Source of the DNA: Mycobacterium sp. BK086
GTDB lineage: Bacteria > Actinomycetota > Actinomycetes > Mycobacteriales > Mycobacteriaceae
Reading direction: 5' to 3'
Assembly: GCA_004362315.1 (NCBI GenBank)
Contig: SNWL01000003.1
Location: 434,001 to 498,000 of the forward strand
Length of the DNA stretch: 64,000 nucleotides
In this document: positions 8,671 through 17,182 of the stretch, in pieces
How positions within the stretch are numbered: position 1 is the stretch's first letter
Layout: the number at the start of each line of letters is the position of its first letter
Program-made: the position numbers and the translations under genes
Notes under the pieces: model-generated
The model's database searches: none
What the model saw: the letters and a program-made list of their open reading frames with translations, nothing else
Told to the model about the DNA's origin: nothing

Positions 8671-9779
8671 GAGCGCTGGTGGGCCGGTGGCAGACCTGGG
8701 CCGGTTTCGCGGTCGCCGCCATCGTGCTGTTCGGCGTGGCGCCCGCGGTGCTGTCCAGCTTCCGGCTCGGCCTGCTGGGCCAGTACCTCTGCTACGCGAT
8801 CGTCGCGGCGGGTATCGGGCTGGCATGGGGGCGCGGCGGCATGCTCACTCTGGGCCAGGGTGTGTTCTTCGGCCTTGGCGCCTACATGATGGGCATGCAC
8901 CTCAAGATCGCCGACGCCGAAGTCCGCAAGCAGGCGGTTCCGGATTTCATGCAGATCGCGGGAATCCCTGCGCTGCCATCGTATTGGGAGCCCTTCGCCT
9001 CGACGGCGTTCACGCTCGCGGCGATCGTCGTGGTCCCCACGGCGATCGCGGCACTGCTCGGGCTCGGCGTGTTCAAGCGCCGCGTCAAGGGCGCCTACTT
9101 CGCGATCCTGTCCCAGGCGCTGGCCGCCGCGCTGGCGATCCTGCTCGTCGGGCAGGCGACATTGGGCGGCAGCAACGGGCTCAACGGCTTTCGGACGTTC
9201 TTCGGGTTCAAACTGTCCGATCCGGTGAACCGTCAGATGCTGTACTTCATCGCCGCGGGCACGCTACTCGTGGTCGTCGCGGTGGTGCGCCAGTTGATGC
9301 AGAGCCGCTACGGCGAGCTTCTGGTCGCGGTGCGTGACGGCGAAGAACGCGTCCGGTTCCTGGGCTACGACCCGGCCAACATCAAGGTCGTCGCCTATAC
9401 CGCCGCCGCGCTGTTCGCCAGTATCGCCGGCGCGCTGTTCGCGCCGATCATCGGTTTCATCACCCCGGCCAACGTGGGCGTCGTACCGTCCATCGCCTTC
9501 CTGATCGGTGTGGCGATCGGCGGCCGGACCACCCTGCTCGGACCCATCCTGGGTGCCATCGGTGTGGCGTGGGCGCAAACGGCCTTCTCCGAACGCTTTC
9601 CGTCGGGCTGGACCTACGCCCAGGGCCTGCTGTTCATCGTCGTCGTCGGCTTCTTCCCCGCCGGACTGGCCGGTCTGGGTGCACTGTTCCGCCGGCGCAA
9701 GCGCACGAAGGACGCCGCCGAACCCAGTGGTGAGCCCGATCCGCAACCCGAATCCGAACCGGTGGGAGCTGCGCAATGA
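8667..9779 (+). CDS. urtC: Urea ABC transporter permease UrtC
   Basis: A 370-residue LivM-type permease with about nine membrane segments. Recognisable parts are GIGLAWGRGGMLTLGQGVFF, the EAA-like region VRDGEERVRFLGYDPANIK, and PSIAFLIGVAIGGRTTLLGP. The last 35 residues are a hydrophilic Arg/Glu/Pro-rich cytoplasmic tail. It pairs with UrtB. The start overlaps the urtB stop and its own stop overlaps urtD by four bases. Confidence 0.95.
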   Translation: MRALVGRWQTWAGFAVAAIVLFGVAPAVLSSFRLGLLGQYLCYAIVAAGIGLAWGRGGMLTLGQGVFFGLGAYMMGMHLKIADAEVRKQAVPDFMQIAGIPALPSYWEPFASTAFTLAAIVVVPTAIAALLGLGVFKRRVKGAYFAILSQALAAALAILLVGQATLGGSNGLNGFRTFFGFKLSDPVNRQMLYFIAAGTLLVVVAVVRQLMQSRYGELLVAVRDGEERVRFLGYDPANIKVVAYTAAALFASIAGALFAPIIGFITPANVGVVPSIAFLIGVAIGGRTTLLGPILGAIGVAWAQTAFSERFPSGWTYAQGLLFIVVVGFFPAGLAGLGALFRRRKRTKDAAEPSGEPDPQPESEPVGAAQ

Positions 9780-10597
9780 CCGAAGTCGCGGAACCGGTAG
9801 CCGGCGGCAATGTCGGCATGGGCACGCAGTATCTCGAAGTCCGCGGTCTCACCGTCGATTTCGACGGGTTCAAGGCGGTCAACGAAGTCGACCTCACGCT
9901 GTTCCAGGGCGACCTGCGATTTCTGATCGGCCCCAACGGCGCCGGTAAGACCACCGTCATCGACGCGATCACCGGTCTGGTGCCCGCCACCGGATCGGTC
10001 GACAAATCGGGTGTCGATCTGCTGGGCAAGAAGGTCCACCAGATCGCCCGGCTCGGGGTCGGCCGAACCTTCCAGACCGCAAGCGTTTTCGAGCAACTGA
10101 GCGTGCTGCAGAACCTCGACATCGCCGCGGGGGCGGGCCGGTCGTGGCTGACCCTGCTGCGTAGGCGCAAGGCGGTATTGCCCGCCATCGAGGAAGCGCT
10201 CGAGACGATTGGGCTGTCCGACCTGGCGGATCGTCCGGCCGGCGTTCTGGCCCACGGCCAGAAGCAGTGGCTGGAAATCGGCATGCTGCTTGTGCAGAAC
10301 GCCGATGTGCTGCTGCTCGACGAACCGGTCGCCGGGATGAGCGGCGAGGAACGTGAGGAGACCGGAAACCTGTTGCGCCGCATCGGTTCCTCGCGCACCG
10401 TCGTCGTCGTCGAGCACGACATGGATTTCATGCGGGCCTTCGCCACCTCGGTGACGGTGCTGGCCCGCGGCCAGGTGATCGCCGAGGGTTCGGTCGCCGA
10501 GGTGCAGGCCAACCCGAAGGTGCAGGAGGTCTACCTGGGCACCGCGGCGGCGGGCACCGACGGCATTCCGGACGAACTGATCGAGGAGACTGCCTGA
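9776..10597 (+). CDS. urtD: Urea ABC transporter ATP-binding protein UrtD
   Basis: A 273-residue LivG-type ATPase. Walker A is GPNGAGKTTVIDAITG, the signature loop is the divergent LAHGQKQWLEIGM seen in UrtD proteins, and Walker B is VLLLDEPVAGMSGEE followed by VVVVEHDMDFMRAF. It powers urea import together with UrtE. Four-base overlap with urtC and one-base overlap with urtE (TGATG at 10595-10599). Confidence 0.95.
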   Translation: MTEVAEPVAGGNVGMGTQYLEVRGLTVDFDGFKAVNEVDLTLFQGDLRFLIGPNGAGKTTVIDAITGLVPATGSVDKSGVDLLGKKVHQIARLGVGRTFQTASVFEQLSVLQNLDIAAGAGRSWLTLLRRRKAVLPAIEEALETIGLSDLADRPAGVLAHGQKQWLEIGMLLVQNADVLLLDEPVAGMSGEEREETGNLLRRIGSSRTVVVVEHDMDFMRAFATSVTVLARGQVIAEGSVAEVQANPKVQEVYLGTAAAGTDGIPDELIEETA

Positions 10598-11289
10598 TGC
10601 TCGAATTGGTCGACGTCCGTACCGGATACGGACGATCACAGGTCATCCACGGCGTCAGCATCGAGGTGCCCTCCGACGGAGTCGCCGCGGTCATGGGGCA
10701 CAACGGTGCGGGCAAGACGACGCTGCTGCGTGCGGCGGTCGGCCTGCTGAAATGCAGCGCAGGCAAGGTCTTGCTGCACGGTGACGATGTGACGAAGCTG
10801 CGGCCCAGCGCCCGGGTGAAGCGCGGGCTGGCCTATGTGCCGCAGGGCCAGCAGTCGTTCGGTCAGCTGACCACCGCCGAGAACCTTCAGGTCGTGGCCG
10901 ATGGCCGCAGAGGAGGCAAGCAGCTGATCGACGAACAGCTCGACCTGTTCCCCGCCCTCAAGGAATTGCTCACGCGCCGAGCCGGTCTGCTCTCCGGTGG
11001 CCAGCGTCAGCAGCTGGCCATTGCGCGGGCACTGATCACCAGCCCGAAGATCCTGATCCTCGACGAGCCGACAGAAGGCATCCAGCCATCGGTGGTCGCC
11101 GAGATCGAAGCGGCGATCACCGCGCTGACCCGCCGGGGTGACCTCGGCGTGCTGCTGGTCGAACAGCACATCGGCTTCGCACTCGAATCCGCTCAGCAGT
11201 ACTACATCCTGGAGGCCGGCCGGGTGACCTCCAGCGGGACGGGCGGGTCGGCGTCGGAGGCCGACGTGCGGGCCGCGATGGCCATCTAG
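10597..11289 (+). CDS. urtE: Urea ABC transporter ATP-binding protein UrtE
   Basis: A 230-residue LivF-type ATPase. Walker A is GHNGAGKTTLLRAAVG, the Q-loop region is LAYVPQGQQSFGQLTTAEN, the signature is LLSGGQRQQLAIARAL, and Walker B is ILILDEPTEGIQPS. It completes the heterodimeric ATPase with UrtD and is the last clear urt gene. The next gene starts 21 bp later and may be read through. Confidence 0.95.
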   Translation: MLELVDVRTGYGRSQVIHGVSIEVPSDGVAAVMGHNGAGKTTLLRAAVGLLKCSAGKVLLHGDDVTKLRPSARVKRGLAYVPQGQQSFGQLTTAENLQVVADGRRGGKQLIDEQLDLFPALKELLTRRAGLLSGGQRQQLAIARALITSPKILILDEPTEGIQPSVVAEIEAAITALTRRGDLGVLLVEQHIGFALESAQQYYILEAGRVTSSGTGGSASEADVRAAMAI

Positions 11290-11309
11290 TGGCTATCTAG
11301 ACTCACCGG

Positions 11310-11819
11310 ATGCCCCGCATCCTGCGTGAGGTCGGCGGTCTGGTGATCGCCGAGGACGGCCCCCTGGTTCTCGTCATCGACCGGGGTAACGGCCCGCGCG
11401 CCGTGCTCGCGTTCGTTGCCGGTGTCGTCGCGCTGGTCTTCGGCGGATTCGGTGCGGTCAGCCTGGCCGCGATCACGCCCGTGTGGCTGGGTCTGGCGTT
11501 CCTCGCCGTCGGGGTGGCGAGTGCGGCGATCACCGCCGTGGCGGTGCGGCACATCCGGGGCACCCGAGCGATCCCGGTCAGCGACTACCGCCCGGTGGCG
11601 GTGTTCGACCGCGCCGCGCGGGTCTTGCGCGACGGGAACGGAACCGTGGTGGCCACACTCGATGCCGTCACCATCCACCGCCGGATGCAGATCGGCTCCA
11701 GTTCACCCACGCTGGTGGCGCAGACACCTGCGGGTTCCTTCGTGCTGCTGCGGGGCAACCCGTTCACTGGCGGCCTCGGCGACCTCGACTCCGTACTGAG
11801 GGCTGCCACCGCCATCTAG
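11310..11819 (+). CDS. Conserved two-TM membrane protein of unknown function
   Basis: 169 residues. An N-terminal soluble strand region (LVIAEDGPLVLVIDRG) is followed by two membrane segments (about residues 31-54 and 57-78) and a C-terminal soluble beta-rich part (AVFDRAARVLRDGNGTVVAT, then GSSSPTLVAQTPAGSFVLLR). This resembles small actinobacterial proteins that pair a helical hairpin with a PH-like domain, but I see no decisive motif. The gene follows urtE closely on the same strand. It could belong to the urt transcript by position only. Confidence 0.7.
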   Translation: MPRILREVGGLVIAEDGPLVLVIDRGNGPRAVLAFVAGVVALVFGGFGAVSLAAITPVWLGLAFLAVGVASAAITAVAVRHIRGTRAIPVSDYRPVAVFDRAARVLRDGNGTVVATLDAVTIHRRMQIGSSSPTLVAQTPAGSFVLLRGNPFTGGLGDLDSVLRAATAI

Positions 11820-11828
11820 ACTTGCCGC

Positions 11829-11842
11829 GTGACGTGTGTCAC
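11829..11842. promoter_or_regulatory. CRP/Cmr-type binding site upstream of the catalase-like gene
   Basis: GTGACGTGTGTCAC is a perfect match to the CRP-family core GTGA-n6-TCAC. It ends 41 bp before the start of the catalase-like gene. Mycobacteria encode cAMP-responsive CRP and Cmr, whose sites share this core. Regulation by either is inferred from motif and position only. Confidence 0.5.
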
Positions 11843-11882
11843 GACAGTGAACAAAATCCGCCGGCAGCGCGTCCCCACATAG

Positions 11883-12965
11883 GTGACCAACCGTCCGCGC
11901 TGGGGAGTGAACGCCGCCGTCAACCGCCGGTCGGTTCTGGTCGGGCTGGGCGCGGTCGGCGCCTTTCTCGCCGTCGATCTGGGAGCCGTGGCCTACGCCA
12001 ACAAGTGGATCGGGTCGGACAGCTCCCGCACGACGTTCCTGAACGGATTCCGGACCGTCAACGGTCCGCAGCTCGGCTTCCGCAAGAACCACGCCAAGGG
12101 CCTGGCCGTCAGCGGCTACTTCGAGAGCAACGGCAACGCCGCGGACCTCAGCCGTGCCGCTCTGTTCCGGCCGGGGCAGGTTCCCGTCGTCGGCCGGTTC
12201 TCGCTGTCCGGCGGCGATGCCCACGTGACCGACGCCCCCGGCGCACCCCGAGGCCTGGGACTGGCGATCGGGTTTCCCGGCCGCGACCAGTGGCGGACGG
12301 CGATGCTGAATCTTCCGGTGTTCCCGGATAATTCACCGCGCGGGTTCTACGACCGGTTGCTCGCGTCCAAGATCGTGCCGGGGACCGGCCAGCCCGATCC
12401 TGCCGCGACGAAGGCCTTCCTGGCCGCCCACCCGGAGACCGCCGCCGCTATGGACATCATCAAGAAGCACCCACCGGGTAAGGGGTTCGGCGACAGCACG
12501 TTCCGCAGCCTCAACGCCTTCTATTTCGTGAACGAGGCCGGCGTCCGCACCCCGGTGCGATGGTCACTCGTGCCGCAGCAGAACAGCGCCCCGGCCCCGC
12601 GCTCCGGGAATGCCAACGGCCTGTTCGACGCGTTGATCCGCCAGCTGCGTGGCGGGCCGCTGCGCTGGCATCTGCTGGTCACCATCGCGCAGCCCGGCGA
12701 CCCGTTGACCGATGCCACACTCCCCTGGCCCGACGACCGCCAGAGCATCGATGTCGGGCTGCTCACGCTGACCGCGGCGGCGACCGAGGCGCCCGGCAAT
12801 GCCCGCGACGTCAACTTCGATCCCCTGGTGCTGCCCGACGGCATCGAACCGTCCGACGACCCGTTGCTTTCGGCGAGATCCGACATCTATGCGGCGTCAT
12901 ATCGGCAGCGCACGGGCGAACCGAAGTCGCCACCGGCGGTTCAGGTGTCAGAGGTCGGCCCGTGA
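11883..12965 (+). CDS. SrpA-like catalase-family heme peroxidase (exported)
   Basis: 360 residues related to the minimal catalase/SrpA group. The N-terminus (NRRSVLVGLGAVGAFLAVDL) has a twin arginine followed by a hydrophobic core, suggesting Tat export. Catalase features are the distal His in GFRKNHAKGLAVSGYFESNG (His70), the strand PVVGRFSLSGGD, and near the C-terminus SDIYAASYRQRTG, where the heme-ligand tyrosine of this family lies. It starts at GTG 11883 and overlaps the downstream cytochrome b561 gene by four bases (GTGA), a pairing common in proteobacteria and actinobacteria. Probable role: heme-dependent peroxide handling at the cell surface with electrons from the b561 partner; the latter is inferred. 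Confidence 0.85.
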   Translation: MTNRPRWGVNAAVNRRSVLVGLGAVGAFLAVDLGAVAYANKWIGSDSSRTTFLNGFRTVNGPQLGFRKNHAKGLAVSGYFESNGNAADLSRAALFRPGQVPVVGRFSLSGGDAHVTDAPGAPRGLGLAIGFPGRDQWRTAMLNLPVFPDNSPRGFYDRLLASKIVPGTGQPDPAATKAFLAAHPETAAAMDIIKKHPPGKGFGDSTFRSLNAFYFVNEAGVRTPVRWSLVPQQNSAPAPRSGNANGLFDALIRQLRGGPLRWHLLVTIAQPGDPLTDATLPWPDDRQSIDVGLLTLTAAATEAPGNARDVNFDPLVLPDGIEPSDDPLLSARSDIYAASYRQRTGEPKSPPAVQVSEVGP

Positions 12966-13501
12966 CCGAGATCGACCGCTACCCGGTCCGCACCCGAATT
13001 CTGCACTGGCTCACCGCCGCCCTGGTGTTCAGCGCGCTGTTCATCGGGTTCGTGATGGTGAACTCGCTGGGCGGCTACGGCGCGCTGGTCGGTGTGCACA
13101 TGACGCTGGGGGTGCTGATCCTGCTGATTGTGGTGGTGCGCGCGGCCAACCGCTTCACGCACCGCACACCGCGATTGCCGGACACCGTCGGCTCGGTCGA
13201 GCATCTATTGGTCGTCGGTTCCGAAATCGGCCTGTACGCACTGATGTTGGCGCAGCCGCTGATCGGGTGGGCGATGGTGTCCGCGGCCGGTCGCCCCGTC
13301 GTGGTGTTCGGCTCGGTTGCGCTGCCGCGGATCGCGCCGTTCGACGCCGATCTGTTCTTCGTGCTGCGCCAGGCGCACTCGGTACTCGCGTATCTGCTCG
13401 TAGCGGCGATCGCCGCGCACGTGTCGGCGGTGTTGTTGCACACTCTCACGCTGCGCGACCGGATGCTCAGTCGCATGACTTTCGGCACGCGGCACGACTG
13501 A
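12962..13501 (+). CDS. Cytochrome b561 domain membrane protein
   Basis: 179 residues, chosen to start at GTG 12962 overlapping the catalase-like stop. Four membrane segments carry histidines at the expected b561 places: TRILHWLTAALVFSALFIGF (first), GALVGVHMTLGVLILLIVVV (second), and QAHSVLAYLLVAAIAAHVSA with LLHTLTLRDRM (fourth). It should bind two b-type hemes and move electrons across the membrane, plausibly to the upstream peroxidase. The longer reading frame back to 12560 lies inside the catalase gene and is spurious. Confidence 0.87.
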   Translation: MTEIDRYPVRTRILHWLTAALVFSALFIGFVMVNSLGGYGALVGVHMTLGVLILLIVVVRAANRFTHRTPRLPDTVGSVEHLLVVGSEIGLYALMLAQPLIGWAMVSAAGRPVVVFGSVALPRIAPFDADLFFVLRQAHSVLAYLLVAAIAAHVSAVLLHTLTLRDRMLSRMTFGTRHD

Positions 13502-13511
13502 GCCAGGCATC

Positions 13512-14549
13512 ATGGCTGGCATGCGTACAACGCATGTCGTCACCGCGGCCCTTCTGGCCGCCGGAATGCTCGTCGCGAGCCCCGTTTCGACCGCGGGTGC
13601 ATGCGCCTGCGGTGGCATCGTGAGCCCCGACCTCGACGCCCGGGTGACCGGGGAACAGAGCCTGGTCGCCATCGACGGCACCAACGAGACCATCGTCATG
13701 CGCCTGGACTTGCACTCGGTGGCCGACAACGCGGCGCTGATCGTGCCGACTCCGACGCCGGCCACCGCCACCTCGGCCAACCCCCGCCTGTTCGCCGAAC
13801 TCGAGCGGCTCACCGCTCCACGGATCGAGCCCAGCCGGACCGCAGGAAGCGGGCTCGATGAGGCCGGCGCCGTCCCCGCCGGGGGCCCGACCGTCGTCGC
13901 GCAGGTGCAACTCGGCCCCATCGAGGCGACCACCTTGACCGGTGGCGATCTCACCGGCGTGCGTCAGTGGCTGGATGGACACGGTTATACGATGCGCCCG
14001 GAGGTCACCGCCCAGCTCGACCCCTATCTCACACAGGGCTGGTCGTTCGTGGCGATGCGACTGACCGGGGAACGGCCGCTCAGTGGTCAGCTGGACCCGG
14101 TCCGGCTGGACTTCACCTCCGACAAGCTGGTGTACCCCATGCGAATGTCAGCCGCCGCCAACGATACTCAGCGGGTGGTGGTCTACACCCTGGCACAGCA
14201 CCGGATGCAACGAACCGACGCCGACGCTACCCACCAGGACGTCGCCGTCGACTACGCCGGCTCGATCCAGGGCCGCACCAGCGACCAGACACTGACCGAG
14301 CTGAGCGCCAAAAATCCCTACTTGACCAGGATTTCGACGACAATCATCCAACCGTCGTCCATCACAACGGATTTCACCTTCGCCCCGGCGTCCACCGATG
14401 ACCCCTATCAACGGGTGATCCACCATGGTTCCGACAGCGACGACGGCGGAAATCTTCTGGTGACGCTGGGCGTCGCGGTGATCGTGATCATCGTGGCGAC
14501 GGCGGTCGGGCTGATCTGGGTGTTCACCCGCAGGCGAGGGGTGCGCTGA
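13512..14549 (+). CDS. DUF2330 secreted, membrane-anchored protein
   Basis: 345 residues. The N-terminal signal (VVTAALLAAGMLVASPVSTA) is followed by GACACGGIVSP, the cysteine pattern that begins DUF2330 proteins. The body contains AALIVPTPTPATATSANPRL and WSFVAMRLTGERPLSG, also typical. A single C-terminal membrane helix (LVTLGVAVIVIIVATAVGLI) ends in positively charged residues, so the protein faces outward. ATGs at 13512 and 13521 are both possible. It follows cytochrome b561 by ten bases. DUF2330 has no known function. Confidence 0.82.
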   Translation: MAGMRTTHVVTAALLAAGMLVASPVSTAGACACGGIVSPDLDARVTGEQSLVAIDGTNETIVMRLDLHSVADNAALIVPTPTPATATSANPRLFAELERLTAPRIEPSRTAGSGLDEAGAVPAGGPTVVAQVQLGPIEATTLTGGDLTGVRQWLDGHGYTMRPEVTAQLDPYLTQGWSFVAMRLTGERPLSGQLDPVRLDFTSDKLVYPMRMSAAANDTQRVVVYTLAQHRMQRTDADATHQDVAVDYAGSIQGRTSDQTLTELSAKNPYLTRISTTIIQPSSITTDFTFAPASTDDPYQRVIHHGSDSDDGGNLLVTLGVAVIVIIVATAVGLIWVFTRRRGVR

Positions 14550-14551
14550 AA

Positions 14552-15127
14552 CTAGCTCTGCAGGCTCAAGATCCGCCGGCCGGCCTCGAGCAGCCGTGCG
14601 CGCAGGGTGTCGTCGTCGATGTCGGGTGGCGCCGTCGCGGCACCGCCTGCCAGTCCGGTCAGGGCCACCGCCGCGTTGATGGCGCCCGCCGGGCAGCTCC
14701 GGTCGGTCAGCAGCGCGAGCTGACGGTCGATGACGGCTGACCATTCGGGCTGGTTGCGCAAAACGTCGCGAACACTGGGGTCGAACGTGGTGACCGCGGC
14801 CAGCGTCCGATGGGCCGCCACCACTCCGGCATAGCCGGCCAGCATCGCTTCGGTCTTGGCGCGCGCGCCGCGCTTGCGCTCGGCAGCATCGACCACCTGG
14901 GCGATCTCGGTGAGGATGGGCTTCATCAGGGCGAGCAGGAGTTGCTCCCGGGTCCGGAAGTGGTAGTAGATCGCCGCTTTGGTCAGGCCCAGCTCGTCGG
15001 CGATCAACTGCAACGACGTGCCGGCGAAGCTGTACCGGTTGAACAGGTCGATCGCGGTGTCCAGCATCCGCCGCCGGGTGGTCGGGGTCCAGCCGGTGTC
15101 ATCGGCCAAGGGCGCTTCCGCGGTCAC
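14552..15127 (-). CDS. TetR-family transcriptional regulator
   Basis: About 191 residues from GTG 15127, or 207 from ATG 15175. The N-terminal helix-turn-helix reads FAGTSLQLIADELGLTKAAI followed by YYHFRTREQLLLALMKPI, a textbook TetR DNA-binding domain. The C-terminal ligand domain is unremarkable. It is divergent from the SnoaL/SDR/SnoaL/VOC cluster, with an imperfect palindrome between them (15196-15214), so it most likely represses that cluster. It converges on the DUF2330 gene with a two-base gap. Confidence 0.9.
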   Translation of the reverse strand: MTAEAPLADDTGWTPTTRRRMLDTAIDLFNRYSFAGTSLQLIADELGLTKAAIYYHFRTREQLLLALMKPILTEIAQVVDAAERKRGARAKTEAMLAGYAGVVAAHRTLAAVTTFDPSVRDVLRNQPEWSAVIDRQLALLTDRSCPAGAINAAVALTGLAGGAATAPPDIDDDTLRARLLEAGRRILSLQS

Positions 15128-15195
15128 CCGGCCACTGTACTTGCCGAGCGGAAAGGTATTCACAAAACCGTGCATTTCACGCGGAGTTACATTAC

Positions 15196-15214
15196 TTTAC
15201 GATCAGCTAGTAAA
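15196..15214. promoter_or_regulatory. Probable TetR operator, imperfect palindrome
   Basis: TTTACGATCAGCTAGTAAA has five-base perfect outer arms (TTTAC / GTAAA) and partial inner symmetry around 15205. It lies in the promoter gap between the TetR gene and the SnoaL/SDR operon, the usual place and size for a TetR operator. Confidence 0.55.
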
Positions 15215-15257
15215 TCTGTTTGATTGCGGGACAGTCAGATTCGATGGAGGTGCAACC

Positions 15258-15797
15258 CTGAACCCGGATACCCATGCGATCGGGGAAATGCTCGACCGGG
15301 AGTCGATCCGGCAGTGCCTCGCGCGGTTGGCCCGCGGTGAGGACCGGCGCGACGCGGCCCTGATCGACGGCGCGTTCTGGCCCACCGCGACCGTGGATTA
15401 CGGCATCTTCGCCGGATCCGTCGACGACTACCTGGCCTGGGTGGTCCCCGGTTCTGTCGACGTCGTGGTCACCCAGCATGTGCTGGGGCAGAGCCTGATC
15501 CAGTTGCATTCGGATACCGCTCTGGCCGAAACCCACGTTCTCGCCTATCACCGGATTCGCGCCACACCAGAGGACCGCGACACGATGATCGGCGGCCGCT
15601 ATCTGGACTGGCTGGACAAGGTCGGCGGCCACTGGCGGATCGCGCGCCGCACCATGCTCTACGACTGGTACCGCGACATGGGCGAGGCCGTCGACTGGTC
15701 GGCCGGGCTCATGGGCATGCCGTTGGACGCCGGTCGCTACACGGGGCGCGCCGTCGGCGACCCGAGCGGAGCACTGCTCGGCGAGGAGACAGCGTGA
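15258..15797 (+). CDS. SnoaL-like / NTF2-fold protein, apparent CTG start
   Basis: 179 residues of the SnoaL-like polyketide cyclase / steroid isomerase-type fold: MLDRESIRQCLARLARGEDR, then HVLGQSLIQLHSDTALAETH and GGRYLDWLDKVGGHWRIARR. It is paralogous to the gene at 16665. Aligned to that paralogue, residue 1 falls exactly on the CTG at 15258-15260 (LNPDTHAIGEMLDRESI against MTDIDQRLRTVLDRQDI). A GGAGG ribosome site lies at 15246-15250, seven bases before it. The first in-frame ATG is at 15288 and would remove ten residues. I therefore favour the CTG. Likely a small-molecule-binding or isomerase/dehydratase protein; substrate unknown. Confidence 0.75.
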   Translation: MNPDTHAIGEMLDRESIRQCLARLARGEDRRDAALIDGAFWPTATVDYGIFAGSVDDYLAWVVPGSVDVVVTQHVLGQSLIQLHSDTALAETHVLAYHRIRATPEDRDTMIGGRYLDWLDKVGGHWRIARRTMLYDWYRDMGEAVDWSAGLMGMPLDAGRYTGRAVGDPSGALLGEETA

Positions 15798-16678
15798 CGT
15801 CGCTTGCCGGGGCGGTCGCCGTCGTCACCGGGGCCAGCCGCGGCATCGGGAAGGGCATCGCGCTGGCACTCGGCGATCATGGCGCCGTCGTGTACCTCAC
15901 CGGCCGCACGACCGCCGCGGGCCAGCACGATCTTCCGGGCACCGTCACCGAGGCCGCGGTCGAGGTCACCCGGCGCGGCGGCACCGGGATCGCGGTCCCC
16001 GTCGACCATTCCGACGACGCACAGGTGGCCGCACTGTTCAGCCGGGTCCGCGCCGAGCAGGGCAGGCTCGATATTCTCGTCAACAATGCGTTCGCCCTGC
16101 CGGAGAATCTGACCGACCCCGAACCCTTCTGGGAGAAGCCGCTTTCGGATTGGGCGATGGTCGACGTCGGCGTGCGCTCCAGTTTCGTGGCCGCCCGCCA
16201 CGCCGCCGAGATCATGGTCGGACAGGGCTCCGGCCTGATCGTCGCCACCTCCGGCTATACCGGCGCCACCTACACCTACGGCGTTGTCTTCGGACTCTGC
16301 AAGACCGCCGTCGACCGCATGGCCCGTGATATGGCGATCGAACTCGCGCCGCACCAGGTCGCCTCGGTGTCCCTGTGGCAGGGACTGACGATGACCGAAC
16401 GCGCGCACCGCAACCTCGCCGCACGGCCCGAGATGACCAGGTCCCCGGTCACCATGCCGAGCGCCGGCAGCTCCCCCGAGTTTCCCGGCCGGGTGATCGC
16501 GGCCCTGGCCACCGATCCCGATCTCATGGACCTGTCGGGCGGCACGTTCATCACCGCCGAACTCGCCGCGCGCTACGGCATCACCGATATCGACGGCCGC
16601 ATCATCCCGTCGCTGCGGTCAGAACGCGGATCGCCCATCTGGGGTCCCCTCGCACAGGAGTCTCATGACCGACATTGA
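15794..16678 (+). CDS. SDR-family oxidoreductase
   Basis: 294 residues of the short-chain dehydrogenase/reductase family. The cofactor motif is VVTGASRGIGKGIALALGDH (TGxxxGxG) and the NNAF motif appears in LDILVNNAFALPENL. The active site is atypical: TSGYTGATYTYGVVFGLCKT has Tyr and Lys positions (YGVVFGLCK) but with a longer Y-to-K spacing than the classical YxxxK, so this resembles the DHRS1-like SDR group. The GTG start overlaps the preceding SnoaL stop (GTGA) and its end overlaps the next gene by 14 bases, so the cluster is coupled. Confidence 0.88.
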   Translation: MTSLAGAVAVVTGASRGIGKGIALALGDHGAVVYLTGRTTAAGQHDLPGTVTEAAVEVTRRGGTGIAVPVDHSDDAQVAALFSRVRAEQGRLDILVNNAFALPENLTDPEPFWEKPLSDWAMVDVGVRSSFVAARHAAEIMVGQGSGLIVATSGYTGATYTYGVVFGLCKTAVDRMARDMAIELAPHQVASVSLWQGLTMTERAHRNLAARPEMTRSPVTMPSAGSSPEFPGRVIAALATDPDLMDLSGGTFITAELAARYGITDIDGRIIPSLRSERGSPIWGPLAQESHDRH

Positions 16679-17168
16679 TCAGCGGCTACGCACCGTGCTC
16701 GACCGCCAGGACATCACCGACTGCCTGACCCGGTTCAGCCGCGGCATGGACCGCTTCGACCGGGAACTCTTCGTCTCAGCCTTTCACCCCACCGCCGTGA
16801 TCGCCGCCGGCGACTTCACCGGCGGACCCGATGACCTGTACCAATGGGCGCACGGCATGCACGAGGACGGTCAGATCGCGACACACCACTATCTGCTGAA
16901 CCACAGCTGTGAGATCGACGGCGACGTCGCACACAGTGAGACCTATTACCTGTTCGCCGCGCGCAACCGCGACGACAGCAACTGGCTGGCCGGCGGCCGC
17001 TACCTCGACCGGCTTGAACGCCGTGATGGCGAGTGGCGAATCATGCTGCGTGACAATGTCATCGAATGGTCCGGCATGCTGCCTACCATGCCGATCCCGT
17101 TCGCCGACAGTGGTAACAACCTCGTCGCGGCGCGTGACCGTACCGATCCGTCGTACCTTCGATCCTGA
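16665..17168 (+). CDS. SnoaL-like / NTF2-fold protein
   Basis: 167 residues, paralogous to the gene at 15258: VLDRQDITDCLTRFSRGMDR, then THHYLLNHSCEIDGDVAHSE and AGGRYLDRLERRDGEWRIML. An AGGAG ribosome site lies just upstream of the ATG. It sits between the SDR and the VOC protein. The family includes small hydratases, isomerases and cyclases as well as non-catalytic proteins. Two paralogues flanking an SDR suggest a heteromeric enzyme or successive steps on one substrate, which is inference. Confidence 0.85.
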   Translation: MTDIDQRLRTVLDRQDITDCLTRFSRGMDRFDRELFVSAFHPTAVIAAGDFTGGPDDLYQWAHGMHEDGQIATHHYLLNHSCEIDGDVAHSETYYLFAARNRDDSNWLAGGRYLDRLERRDGEWRIMLRDNVIEWSGMLPTMPIPFADSGNNLVAARDRTDPSYLRS

Positions 17169-17182
17169 CAAGGCTGAACCGC

